Part shown: one piece after another, positions 13,451 through 20,704 of the stretch | Position numbering within the stretch: the stretch's first letter is position 1 | Layout: every line of letters starts with the position of its first letter | From: Haliscomenobacteraceae bacterium | GTDB taxonomy: Bacteria; Bacteroidota; Bacteroidia; Chitinophagales; Saprospiraceae | DNA: 37,632 bases | Direction of reading: 5' to 3' | NCBI GenBank assembly: GCA_947501115.1 | Contig: CANMVX010000036.1 | Location: 1-37,632 of the forward strand | Notes under the pieces: model-generated | The model's database searches: none | Seen by the model: the letters and a program-made list of their open reading frames with translations, nothing else | Told to the model about the DNA's origin: nothing | Made by a program: the position numbers and the translations under genes

Positions 13451-14020
13451 ATGAGCATTTCAAAATCAGACAGACCGGCACTAATTTTAATCGACATTCA
13501 AAAAGGGTTTGACAATGTAGAATATTGGGGCGGACAAAGAAACAATCTTGATGCAGAAAAAAATGCAGGAGAACTTTTGAAGCTTTGGAGAAAAAATGAA
13601 CTTCCAATTTTTCACATTCAACATTGTTCTTCAATGCCGACTTCTTTACTAAACGAGACCAACAAAGGAAACGAATTTAAAGATGTAGTAAAACCTGTTG
13701 GCGAAGAACCAATTATCAAAAAAAATGTGAATAGTGCATTTATTGGGACAGACCTAAAAAAGCGACTTGACAACGAGAAAATAACGAAACTTGTAATTGT
13801 TGGCTTGACAACAGACCATTGTGTTTCAACGACAACAAGAATGGCTGGAAATTTTGGGTTTGACACCTTTTTAGTTTCTGATGCAACTGCGACATTTAAC
13901 AAAAAAGGGCTTGACGGTAAAAATTTTTCAGCCGAACTAATTCACGAAACTGCTTTAGCAAGTTTGAATGGAGAATTTGCAACCGTAGTAACCACAGACT
14001 TTTTAAATAAAAATATTTAG
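13451..14020 (+). CDS. Isochorismatase-family cysteine hydrolase
   Basis: A 189-aa protein with the full catalytic triad of the family: Asp in ALILIDIQKGF (residue 14), Lys in IIKKNVNSAF (near 92) and Cys in TTDHCVSTTTRM (near 123), with the usual cis-peptide next to the cysteine. The family includes nicotinamidases, ureidoacrylate and isochorismate hydrolases; the substrate here is not determined. It is the only gene of a cassette bounded by the cores at 13387 and 14104, with a classical attC at 14043-14110. Confidence 0.88.
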   Translation: MSISKSDRPALILIDIQKGFDNVEYWGGQRNNLDAEKNAGELLKLWRKNELPIFHIQHCSSMPTSLLNETNKGNEFKDVVKPVGEEPIIKKNVNSAFIGTDLKKRLDNEKITKLVIVGLTTDHCVSTTTRMAGNFGFDTFLVSDATATFNKKGLDGKNFSAELIHETALASLNGEFATVVTTDFLNKNI

Positions 14021-14042
14021 GAAACTATTGAGAAGGAAAGCG

Positions 14043-14110
14043 AACGCACAACATCGGTTTGGCAATATGGTGGCAGAGGTGCTACATCGCCAAACCCAAA
14101 ACCGTTATCG
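14043..14110 (+). other. attC-like site closing the isochorismatase cassette
   Basis: The 1L box AACGCACAAC (14043-14052), arm GGTTTGGC (14056-14063), a loop of 25 nt, arm GCCAAACC (14089-14096) and core GTTATCG (14104-14110) make a 68-nt site. The arms are perfectly complementary. This is the most typical attC in the window and resembles sites common in Bacteroidetes cassette arrays. Confidence 0.7.
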
Positions 14111-14167
14111 GTCAGGATAAAAAACCAACGCCAATATTATAACTTGTAACAAGGATTAAATAACATA

Positions 14168-14959
14168 ATGAAAGTCCAAATTTATAAAGTCAAAAATCCG
14201 AACAGTTATGTTTCTGAAATCGTAGAAATAAAATCAGACCTAGCAACTGATACTTTGACACACTTTGTACCACCTTTTGGAAGCCCTGAGATTATTCTTT
14301 TCATCGGAGAAACACATCAAATAAAAAATGTTTCAATTACTAATGGATTAATCAAAGGATTATATAACATTTCTCAAAAAATTGAATTTAAACCAAAATA
14401 TCATTTTATTATTATCCGATTACAACCTTATGGATTAAGGCAATTATTCAACATCAATACTTCAGAGTTAAATAATTCAGTAATAGATATTCAAGTTCAT
14501 CAAATTGGTGAAGCACTATTAAATATCACAAAATCGATAGACAAACTTGAAGTTTCGACAGCAAAGAATTTAATTAATATTATAGAGCAATTTTCTATCT
14601 ATCCTGTATCGACATCAACAAAAATATTTATCAAAAATACTTCTGAAACAAAATACACAACTGTAAAAGACATAATTTTTGAACGTGGTACTGGTATAAG
14701 AACCTTACAACGAAATTTTAAAAAAGAAGTGGGTTTGACACCAAAAGAATATTTGAGAATAAAACGTCTGAACGCAATTGAGCAAAAATTATCGCAGAAC
14801 GTAAATGTTTTCGAGATTATTTCCGATTTTAATTTTACAGACCAAGCGCATTTCATTAAAGATTTCAAGCAACTACGAAATATCACACCAGCAGAAATTG
14901 TAAAAAGGAAATTATTGCTCTCCGATCAACTAACTATTCCCGATGTAATAACAATTTAA
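14168..14959 (+). CDS. AraC-family transcriptional regulator
   Basis: A 263-aa regulator. The N-terminal part is an AraC-type effector domain (SDLATDTLTHFVPPFGSPEII and YHFIIIRLQPYGLRQLFNI); the C-terminus (about 160-250) is the HTH_18 domain with ERGTGIRTLQRNFKKEVGL and ISDFNFTDQAHFIKDFKQL, then ITPAEI. It resembles DUF6597-containing AraC regulators. It is the first gene of a cassette with a methyltransferase and a DinB-like protein, so it may control them or respond to their substrate. Effector unknown. Confidence 0.85.
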   Translation: MKVQIYKVKNPNSYVSEIVEIKSDLATDTLTHFVPPFGSPEIILFIGETHQIKNVSITNGLIKGLYNISQKIEFKPKYHFIIIRLQPYGLRQLFNINTSELNNSVIDIQVHQIGEALLNITKSIDKLEVSTAKNLINIIEQFSIYPVSTSTKIFIKNTSETKYTTVKDIIFERGTGIRTLQRNFKKEVGLTPKEYLRIKRLNAIEQKLSQNVNVFEIISDFNFTDQAHFIKDFKQLRNITPAEIVKRKLLLSDQLTIPDVITI

Positions 14960-15033
14960 CTTTGTCGCTTTTGTACAATGAAATTTCACTTCTTGAAAGG
15001 ACCTTTGCAACAAAATATCATTACACTAATAGT

Positions 15034-15816
15034 ATGAAAAGATTTCACGCTCTTGAATGGGAAGATTTGCAATGGTTTCCTGTAAGTTGGAGAGATTTTG
15101 GCACAGACTTTTTAAAGTTTATTGCCACTAAGTTTAACATATATAAACCCATATTACCTTTAATGCAAAGGTGCTTTGACAAAAGTGGTCAAAATCATTG
15201 GGTAGATTTGGCATCAGGCGGTGGCAGTGGATTGATAGGTTTGGCTAAGGATTTAAAACTAAATAATCCAAAATTGCAAATCACTTTGACAGACTTTTAT
15301 CCAAATATCAAGTCGTTTGAATGTTTAAAAGTAGAGATGCCAGATACATTCTCTTATGAAAAATCATCAATTGATGCTGCATTGGTCCCTGAGTATTTAC
15401 AAAATTCAGTACAGACTATTTTTGGAGCATTTCATCATTTTCGCCCTGAAAAAGCGAAACAAATTTTACAAAATGCAGTCAATACTTATACAACTATAGC
15501 CATCTTTGAACCTGTAGGAAGAAATTTCGGAAGTTGGTTTGCAATGTTTTTTACACCGCTAAACGTGTTACTATTTACCCCATTTATCCGTCCTGTTCGT
15601 TGGAGTGTTTTACCCTTTATATATCTGATTCCAATTGTACCTCTATACATTGTTTGGGATGGAATTGCCTCTATTTTAAGAATGTACTCTAAAAATGAAT
15701 TGCAAGAACTAGTTAGTTCATTAGAAAATACCAACTCCTATGAATGGGAAATTGGCAAAACATCAGGGCAAATGCCCATTTATTATCTTATTGGTTATAA
15801 AAAAGACAAAAAATGA
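15034..15816 (+). CDS. Class I SAM-dependent methyltransferase-like membrane-associated protein
   Basis: A 260-aa protein. The nucleotide-binding motif WVDLASGGGSGLIGLAKDL is a SAM motif I, with TLTDFYPN as the acidic loop after strand 2. The central segment holds GAFHHFRPEKAKQIL, as in methyltransferases. Residues about 160-215 (SWFAMFFTPLNVLLFTPFI and LPFIYLIPIVPLYIVW) are strongly hydrophobic and suggest membrane association. ATG at 15034 (MKRFHALEWEDLQWFP) matches the family's usual start; an upstream in-frame TTG at 14962 overlaps the regulator's stop. It overlaps the DinB gene by 4 bp. Substrate unknown. Confidence 0.78.
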   Translation: MKRFHALEWEDLQWFPVSWRDFGTDFLKFIATKFNIYKPILPLMQRCFDKSGQNHWVDLASGGGSGLIGLAKDLKLNNPKLQITLTDFYPNIKSFECLKVEMPDTFSYEKSSIDAALVPEYLQNSVQTIFGAFHHFRPEKAKQILQNAVNTYTTIAIFEPVGRNFGSWFAMFFTPLNVLLFTPFIRPVRWSVLPFIYLIPIVPLYIVWDGIASILRMYSKNELQELVSSLENTNSYEWEIGKTSGQMPIYYLIGYKKDKK

Positions 15817-16349
15817 ATTGGACACAAGAAATTGATAAAATAACATTGGATGCAGAAATGCAGTTTAGCGAACTAAGCAGTGAGCAAATAAATTGGAAAC
15901 CAAATTCCCAAACTTGGAGTATTGCACAAAATTTGGAACATTTGATAGTAGTTAATGAAACTTATTATCCTGTTTTGAGCGCTTTAAAAAATGGAACTTA
16001 CAAAAAGCCCTTTTTGGCAAATTTTGGTTTTATTGTTTCATTTTTTGGGAAAACGGTTTTAAATGCCGTTAAACCTGACCGAAAGAATAAAATGAAAACT
16101 TTTTCAATTTGGGAACCAGGTCAACCCAGTGTAGGAAAAGACATAGTATCTCGGTTTAAAAAACATCAGTCAGAATTACAAAAACAAGTAAATGAAGCCA
16201 ATGAACTCTTGAATAATCGAATTGTAATTTCTTCACCTGCAAATAAAAATGTCGTTTATAGCTTAGAAATGGCTTTAGACATTATTGTAACTCACGAACA
16301 ACGTCATCTGGAACAGGCTAAAGAAATCCTAAGAGAATTAAAAAAATAA
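15813..16349 (+). CDS. DinB-family putative metal-dependent protein
   Basis: A 178-aa four-helix DinB/YfiT-like protein. The N-terminal helix has NWTQEIDKITLDAEMQF, then WSIAQNLEHLIVVNE (first metal-ligand His) and a terminal ALDIIVTHEQRHLEQAKEIL, with the H-x3-H type pair. The family binds Ni or Zn and includes thiol-dependent transferases. The ATGA overlap with the methyltransferase means tight translational coupling. Its cassette is closed by ACCGATAAC at 16372. Confidence 0.83.
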   Translation: MNWTQEIDKITLDAEMQFSELSSEQINWKPNSQTWSIAQNLEHLIVVNETYYPVLSALKNGTYKKPFLANFGFIVSFFGKTVLNAVKPDRKNKMKTFSIWEPGQPSVGKDIVSRFKKHQSELQKQVNEANELLNNRIVISSPANKNVVYSLEMALDIIVTHEQRHLEQAKEILRELKK

Positions 16350-16371
16350 CAAATGATTTATGAAAGCCCGA

Positions 16372-16410
16372 ACCGATAACAGGTGTTTGGCTCAGTGGCG
16401 GGTGACGTGG
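16372..16410 (+). other. Left half of an attC-like site, truncated by IS66 DNA
   Basis: ACCGATAAC (16372-16380) is an exact 9-base complement of GTTATCGGT (14104-14112), the start of the AraC-methyltransferase-DinB segment. It is followed by AGGTGTTTGGCTCAGTGGCGGG, the usual left arm of these sites. The right arm and core are missing: DNA of the IS66 remnant starts by about 16440. Confidence 0.6.
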
Positions 16411-16467
16411 TTAATTAAACATTCTACCTCCCATCAACTTTTGTATCCGTCTGTCCAAATACATATT

Positions 16468-16808
16468 TTATAATTTCTTGAAATTATCAGGGAGTAACTC
16501 GGATAGTTTATTAATGAGATGGTTGCCAATCCAATTTAGGGTATCTGTCATCCATGAGGAGGGATTGACATCTGCCACCTTGCAGGAATCAAAAAAGGAA
16601 AACATCATAGCAATCCTCTTTGTGTCAGGGGTCGTATCTTGTTCTCAATGGCATTATTGTCGAGATGAATGCCGCCATCTTCAAAGAAGGGTGGATAATC
16701 CGGTTGCCATTGGTTCTTCATAAATTTTGGTGAAAGCTCACTTTTGTTTTTAATTAAGAAATTTAGAAATGAATACGCATCATGTCTCCTCACATTTGGA
16801 GACTTCAT
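16468..16808 (-). pseudogene. IS66-family transposase (TnpC), C-terminal fragment
   Basis: Reading the minus strand, the first frame (16808 to 16605) contains DGGIHLDNNAIENKIRPL, the conserved IS66 box with the last catalytic Glu. After an in-phase loss of about 15 codons and a frameshift near 16615, a second frame gives RIAMMFSFFDSCKVADVNP, then INKLSELLPDN and a stop at 16468-16470. Sequence beyond the stop (16444-16467) matches the starts of the 169-bp repeats at 19445 and 20501. Only the last third of the transposase remains; it is inactive. 16809-16918 shows nothing recognisable. Confidence 0.8.
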
Positions 16809-16951
16809 TGGGAAAATGGAGATTAACCAAAAAGTGGGTTTAAGAAAAATAAATTCACCATAATTGACGAAAAATACAGAATTTCCGAAATTTGCATTTT
16901 ATTCAAGTTTAGTGTTGGATGGCAGTAATTTTAAAAAATAGCACAGACAAA

Positions 16952-17860
16952 ATGAAAATATTTAGCAAATCAAAGTTTAAAGACGAAACAGCTGACAGAA
17001 ACTATTTTGAAAATTGGGTATCACAACTGCAATTAAACAATGGCAGACAATATGAACGGTATGAAATAGAAACATCACTCGGAAAAACACACATTTGGGG
17101 ACTTAATACAAATGACGTGTCGTTAGATACACTTGTTATTTTTCCAGGAGCAAGAACTACTTCATTAATTTGGGACTTTGATAAAAGTCTTGACAATTTA
17201 AATCATAAAATGAAAATTTTTATGGTAGAAACAAACGGTCTTCCAAATTTAAGTAATGGTTCGACACCAGACATTAAATCCTTAGACTACGGTCTTTGGG
17301 CGAATGAAGTTTTTGAAAAACTAAAAATTGAAAAAGCATTTGTTGCCGGGGCTTCATTTGGTGGACTTATTTGTATGAAATTTGGAATAGTAAAACCAGA
17401 AAAAATTAAAGCCGCATTTTTATTAAATCCCGGTTGCTTACAACCTTTTTCCTTGACCCCTAAAAATCTATACTATAATCTTCTTCCCATATTAAAACCA
17501 AATGAAAAAAACGTTTTAAAATTTCTTGATAAAGCAGTTTTTTCTAAACCAAATCATAAGTTATCTGATTTTTCAGAAAAAATGCTTGTTGACTACGAAG
17601 TTTTTGCTATCCGTCGATATAATGACAATACTCAAAAACCTTATTATATGGACGAACAACTTGAAGACGTAAAAGTAGATACATTTCTACTTGTTGGCGA
17701 CAAAGACCTTTTATTTCCTTATCAAAAATCAATTGATAATGCGAAAAGAAAAATTAAGACTTTGAAGGAGACAAAAATTTACACCAATGTAGGGCACGGA
17801 ATTGAGACCTATGACAAAGCAATAAACTATATTGGAGAGAAAATAAAAAACTACCACTAG
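16952..17860 (+). CDS. Alpha/beta-fold hydrolase
   Basis: A 302-aa alpha/beta hydrolase. It has an oxyanion-region TLVIFPGARTTSLIWDF, the nucleophile elbow AGASFGGLICMKF (Ser in G-x-S-x-G), the acid in FLLVGDKDLLFPY and the His in TNVGHGIETY, a full triad with normal spacing. ATG at 16952 (MKIFSKSKF) is preferred as typical of relatives; an in-frame ATG at 16919 would add 11 residues from DNA next to the IS66 remnant. The N-terminal TSLGKTHIWGLN precedes the core domain. Substrate cannot be told. It stands alone between IS66 DNA and an inverted-repeat-rich gap. Confidence 0.85.
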   Translation: MKIFSKSKFKDETADRNYFENWVSQLQLNNGRQYERYEIETSLGKTHIWGLNTNDVSLDTLVIFPGARTTSLIWDFDKSLDNLNHKMKIFMVETNGLPNLSNGSTPDIKSLDYGLWANEVFEKLKIEKAFVAGASFGGLICMKFGIVKPEKIKAAFLLNPGCLQPFSLTPKNLYYNLLPILKPNEKNVLKFLDKAVFSKPNHKLSDFSEKMLVDYEVFAIRRYNDNTQKPYYMDEQLEDVKVDTFLLVGDKDLLFPYQKSIDNAKRKIKTLKETKIYTNVGHGIETYDKAINYIGEKIKNYH

Positions 17861-18060
17861 GACAAGTTTAGCTCACTTGGATTAACACAGGGTACATTCT
17901 CTGGTTTTCCAATTGGTTAAATATCGGAGTGACTGTTTTGTGCTTTGAAATACAGCACGAATGCCAGGCATGGGAAAATTAGGGGAGTAGTATAATTCGA
18001 ATTAATATAGCAAAAGTTAACAATGTTGGAGACAAAGTAACAGCTGTACCATTGTGAAAC

Positions 18061-18160
18061 GCTGGTTGAACGAAACCTGCCAAGCTTAATAGCTTTGCGT
18101 TTATGGGTAGAAGGTTTCGGCACTACCTCCAAACCATAAACCCGGTAGTGGCAAATGCAA
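18061..18160. repeat. Inverted-repeat cluster, possible decayed attC
   Basis: In the 366-bp gap 17861-18226, two pairs of arms interleave: GTTTATGG (18099-18106) with CCATAAAC (18134-18141), and CACTACC (18121-18127) with GGTAGTG (18144-18150). Outer TTTGC and GCAAA arms also face each other. Only one set can form at once, or a pseudoknot can form. GGTTGAAC (18064-18070 region) resembles an attC core. No clear 1L/1R pair was found, so the class is uncertain; the rest of the gap shows nothing. Confidence 0.4.
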
Positions 18161-18226
18161 AAAAACAATTCAAAACCAATATTATACATTAAAATAAACT
18201 AAATTTATTATCTGAAATAAAAGAAA

Positions 18227-19300
18227 ATGATAAGCTCTATATCGATAAAGAATTTTATGGCTCATACAGAACTGAGCGTAAAGGAAATTCCATCTATAAA
18301 TGTAATAATTGGAAAAAATGACACAGGCAAAACCGGGTTACTCAAACTTCTTTATGCGACGGTTAAATCATTGGAAATCTATAGTCTAAAATCACAATAT
18401 TCTGATGTTTTATTCAAAAAAGAACTATCCGACAAACTTTTTGACACCTTCATGCCTCGTAAGAATGGACTTGGTGACTTAGTACAAAAAGGGAGTAAAG
18501 AAAAGCTTGATGTAAATATTACCGTAAAAGGGAATACCGGGAAATATAAACAAGACATTTATTTTTCATTCGGAGACAGGACTGAAAAATCAATTTCATC
18601 TTGTATTGATCAAGTTGAGTCATTGACAAATAATTCAATCAATGCATTATTTATTCCAGCCAAAGAAGTATTAACAGCTTTTAATGACATTAGAAATTTA
18701 AGATTGAATTTTTATAGTTCGGGCTTTGATGACACTTACTTAGATTTAATAAATGCCCTAGATCTTCCAATAACTAAGGGACTCGTTGCAGGTGACCTAA
18801 GCAAAGTTACTCAAACTCTTGAAGATTTATTTGAAGGGAAAATTGAGCAGACCGGACAAAAAGAACAACCATTTATTTTTAAGAAAGGGAATCAGCAGTT
18901 TGCAATGCAACAAACAGCGGAAGGAATTAAAAAAATTGGAATACTTACAACTTTAATAACAAACAGGCAATTAGCCAAAGGTACAATCCTATTTATGGAC
19001 GAACCAGAAACAGCTTTACATCCTGACGCAATTAGACAAATGGTAGAAATGTTAGTTGCTATGAGTAAAGCAGGTGTTCAAATATTTCTTGCAACGCACA
19101 GTTATTTTGTAATTAAACAACTTGCGAATTGTGCTAAAAGAGATAATTTAAATATAAATTGCTGGAACTTGAAACGAGAAACACCTAAGTCAGTAAGTAA
19201 CTCATTTCACAACTTAATTGATGGCGTTTTACCTTCAAATTCTATAATAGATGAAGCTATTAAAATGTATGATGAAGAAATTAATATCGACCTAAAATAG
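18227..19300 (+). CDS. AAA-type ATPase (RecF/OLD-like, AAA_15/AAA_21)
   Basis: A 357-aa ATPase of the ABC/SMC-like class: ISIKNFMAHTEL at the start, Walker A GKNDTGKTGLL (residues 29-39), a signature-like region FAMQQTAEGIKKIGIL, Walker B TILFMDEPETALHP and a switch His in FLATHSYFVIKQL. There is no TOPRIM domain, so it is not a full OLD nuclease. A gene starting 8 bp downstream (19309) is cut after 45 codons by repeat A. Two-gene ATPase-effector pairs of this kind occur in defence loci, but with the effector broken the system here is probably dead. Defence function is inference. Confidence 0.82.
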   Translation: MISSISIKNFMAHTELSVKEIPSINVIIGKNDTGKTGLLKLLYATVKSLEIYSLKSQYSDVLFKKELSDKLFDTFMPRKNGLGDLVQKGSKEKLDVNITVKGNTGKYKQDIYFSFGDRTEKSISSCIDQVESLTNNSINALFIPAKEVLTAFNDIRNLRLNFYSSGFDDTYLDLINALDLPITKGLVAGDLSKVTQTLEDLFEGKIEQTGQKEQPFIFKKGNQQFAMQQTAEGIKKIGILTTLITNRQLAKGTILFMDEPETALHPDAIRQMVEMLVAMSKAGVQIFLATHSYFVIKQLANCAKRDNLNINCWNLKRETPKSVSNSFHNLIDGVLPSNSIIDEAIKMYDEEINIDLK

Positions 19301-19308
19301 TTTTTACA

Positions 19309-19479
19309 ATGCTGATTACAGAAAGTTCAGTAACATTAAATTTTCCTGACAACAACTATTTTAGGCTATGTGATTGTGATAGTTACAAAGCAATTCAGAA
19401 CAATTTTGCTGAAATGGATGCTTGTTGGTATGATCAGAAGGAGGTATCCGTCTATCCAAATACCTTTTTCATAATTTAA
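19309..19479 (+). pseudogene. Truncated partner gene of the AAA ATPase
   Basis: An ORF of 56 codons (MLITESSVTLNFPDNNYFRL, later DACWYDQKE). About 45 codons are native, after which it runs into the 169-bp repeat starting at 19445 and stops at 19477. The N-terminal sequence resembles the beginning of proteins often encoded right after this ATPase type. Whatever catalytic domain followed is missing. The repeat end therefore arrived by insertion or recombination inside this gene. Confidence 0.65.
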
Positions 19480-19613
19480 GAAACTTTCTCCTAAACCTGT
19501 CTCATTTTTTTGCCCAAAACTGAAAAGACCATTTCTAAAAAAATAGTTGCCAGGTCGAAGAGATACCCTTGCATTGGACTAAACAAAACCGTAGTTTTAA
19601 TAGTAATACTATC
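19445..19613. repeat. 169-bp direct repeat, copy A
   Basis: Matches 20501-20669 base for base over most of 169 bp. It starts TATCCGTCTATCCAAATACC, similar to the end of the IS66 remnant at 16444, and ends with the palindrome-like TAATAGTAATACTATC. The -7 box present in copy B is decayed here (TAGTTTTA). It cuts the gene at 19309. Copy A and copy B bracket the GNAT-like module in direct orientation. Confidence 0.85.
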
Positions 19614-19703
19614 CTTTCACATGAAACAAAAATTTGCCATATTAAGCCGTCGAACACTTCAAATTCTCTTGTTATACATATAAAATTTTTGTAAATTCGT
19701 AAA

Positions 19704-20228
19704 GTGAAAAAACGAAAAGAAATAGGACTTGATTTAGAGATTGACAAGTTGACCAACTCGATCGAAAACGTAAAATCAGGTGACAGTTTTCAAACAGAAA
19801 TTTCTATGTTAACTAAAATAGATCTGAAAACTGTAACAAAGAAAAACGATTGGCAATTTAATTGGGCAAAGGAATATAAATTTGTGAATAAAGAGGTATA
19901 TAAACTAACAATTATAAATAACCTCAATATTATTCAAGGCATCATAAGTTTAGAAGTTAAGACTGACCATGTTTATATGCACCTAATTGAAAGTGCACCT
20001 TTTAATATTGGAAAAAAGAAAACATATTTGGGTGTTCCAGGAAATCTCGTTGCCTTTGCTTGTAAACTTTCGTTTCAACGTGGCGGTGACGGTTATGTAT
20101 CCTTCCTCTCTAAGACTAAGCTCATTGAACATTATGAAAAAAGTTTGGGTGCAGTACACCTTGGTAAACACAACATGGTCATTACTACCGAAACAGCATT
20201 AAAATTGACAAATAAATACTTTAAATAA
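19704..20228 (+). CDS. GNAT-like protein of the recurrent two-gene module (copy 2, intact)
   Basis: 174 aa with a GTG start (MKKRKEIG), clearly related to the 8083 gene: LEIDKLTNSIENV, DWQFNWAKEY, IIQGIISL, DHVYMHLIESAPFNIGKKK, GVPGNLVAFACKLSF, LIEHYEKSLGAVHLG. The second half has GNAT-like features, the GVPGNLVAFACK loop-helix taking the place of the acyl-CoA pocket and EHYEKSLGA that of the terminal Tyr motif. DNA differs strongly from copy 1 while the protein pattern holds, so both are under selection. It is followed 6 bp later by the small MGLIREP gene and bracketed by direct repeats. Role unknown. Confidence 0.75.
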   Translation: MKKRKEIGLDLEIDKLTNSIENVKSGDSFQTEISMLTKIDLKTVTKKNDWQFNWAKEYKFVNKEVYKLTIINNLNIIQGIISLEVKTDHVYMHLIESAPFNIGKKKTYLGVPGNLVAFACKLSFQRGGDGYVSFLSKTKLIEHYEKSLGAVHLGKHNMVITTETALKLTNKYFK

Positions 20229-20234
20229 ATACAG

Positions 20235-20396
20235 ATGGGACTTATTAGAGAACCACTTGATGTGGACTTTGTTGTTGAATCAAGACCATTAACAAAAGCA
20301 GAAGAAAAAGCTATAAGTGACTTCATTCGAGCAGACAAAGAAAAACGCAAACAAAAGGAGGAGCGTAAAACAAGAATTATAAAACAAAAATCATAG
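20235..20396 (+). CDS. Small MGLIREP-type partner protein (53 aa)
   Basis: MGLIREPLDVDFVVESRPLT at the N-terminus, a helix AEEKAISDFIRADKEKRKQK and a strongly basic tail ending KQKS. Pairs with the GNAT-like gene as in copy 1 (8612). The conserved N-terminus and basic, likely helical C-terminus might contact the acyltransferase and nucleic acid. No known family name is assigned. Confidence 0.75.
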   Translation: MGLIREPLDVDFVVESRPLTKAEEKAISDFIRADKEKRKQKEERKTRIIKQKS

Positions 20397-20500
20397 CAAC
20401 TCGTTTGAAAAAAGACACAAACCGCTTATAGCAGCTACAATAAACTTGTGTTTGTTGTGTGGTTAAATGAGGCTTTGCACTTCGTATAAGGTTCATTCGT

Positions 20501-20669
20501 TACCGTCTTTCCGAATACCTTTTTTATAAATTCAGAAAGTTTTCTCCTAAACCTGTCTCATTTTTTTACCCAAAACTGAAAAGACCATTTCTAAAAAAAT
20601 AGTTGCCAGGTCGAAGGGATACCCTTGCATTGGACTAAACAATACCGTAACTTTGATAGTAATACTATC
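20501..20669. repeat. 169-bp direct repeat, copy B
   Basis: The second copy of the repeat at 19445-19613, in the same orientation, 887 bp further on. It ends with the perfect palindrome GATAGTA-A-TACTATC (20655-20669). It carries an outward-facing promoter (next entry) just upstream of the SPFH lipoprotein gene. 20397-20500, between the module and this repeat, holds ACAAACC/GTGTTTGTTGTG arms that may be a decayed attC. Confidence 0.85.
20625..20655 (+). promoter_or_regulatory. Bacteroidetes-type promoter carried by repeat B
   Basis: TTG (20625-20627), 20 bp, then TAACTTTG (20648-20655) fit the -33/-7 consensus of the Bacteroidetes primary sigma factor. The palindrome GATAGTAATACTATC begins at the end of the -7 box and could be an operator at the start site. 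It would transcribe the SPFH lipoprotein gene starting at 20705. Confidence 0.6.
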
Positions 20670-20704
20670 TTAAAGTCGGGATGGTATCTTAACCAAATAA
20701 AATC

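Noticed and set aside
16478-16723. Plus-strand ORF of 81 codons
   Set aside because: It is antisense to the IS66 transposase remnant, whose conserved motifs lie on the minus strand.
18227-19479. Full OLD-nuclease, Septu or retron defence system
   Set aside because: The ATPase has no TOPRIM domain, there is no HNH or reverse transcriptase gene, and the partner gene is truncated, so no named system can be supported.
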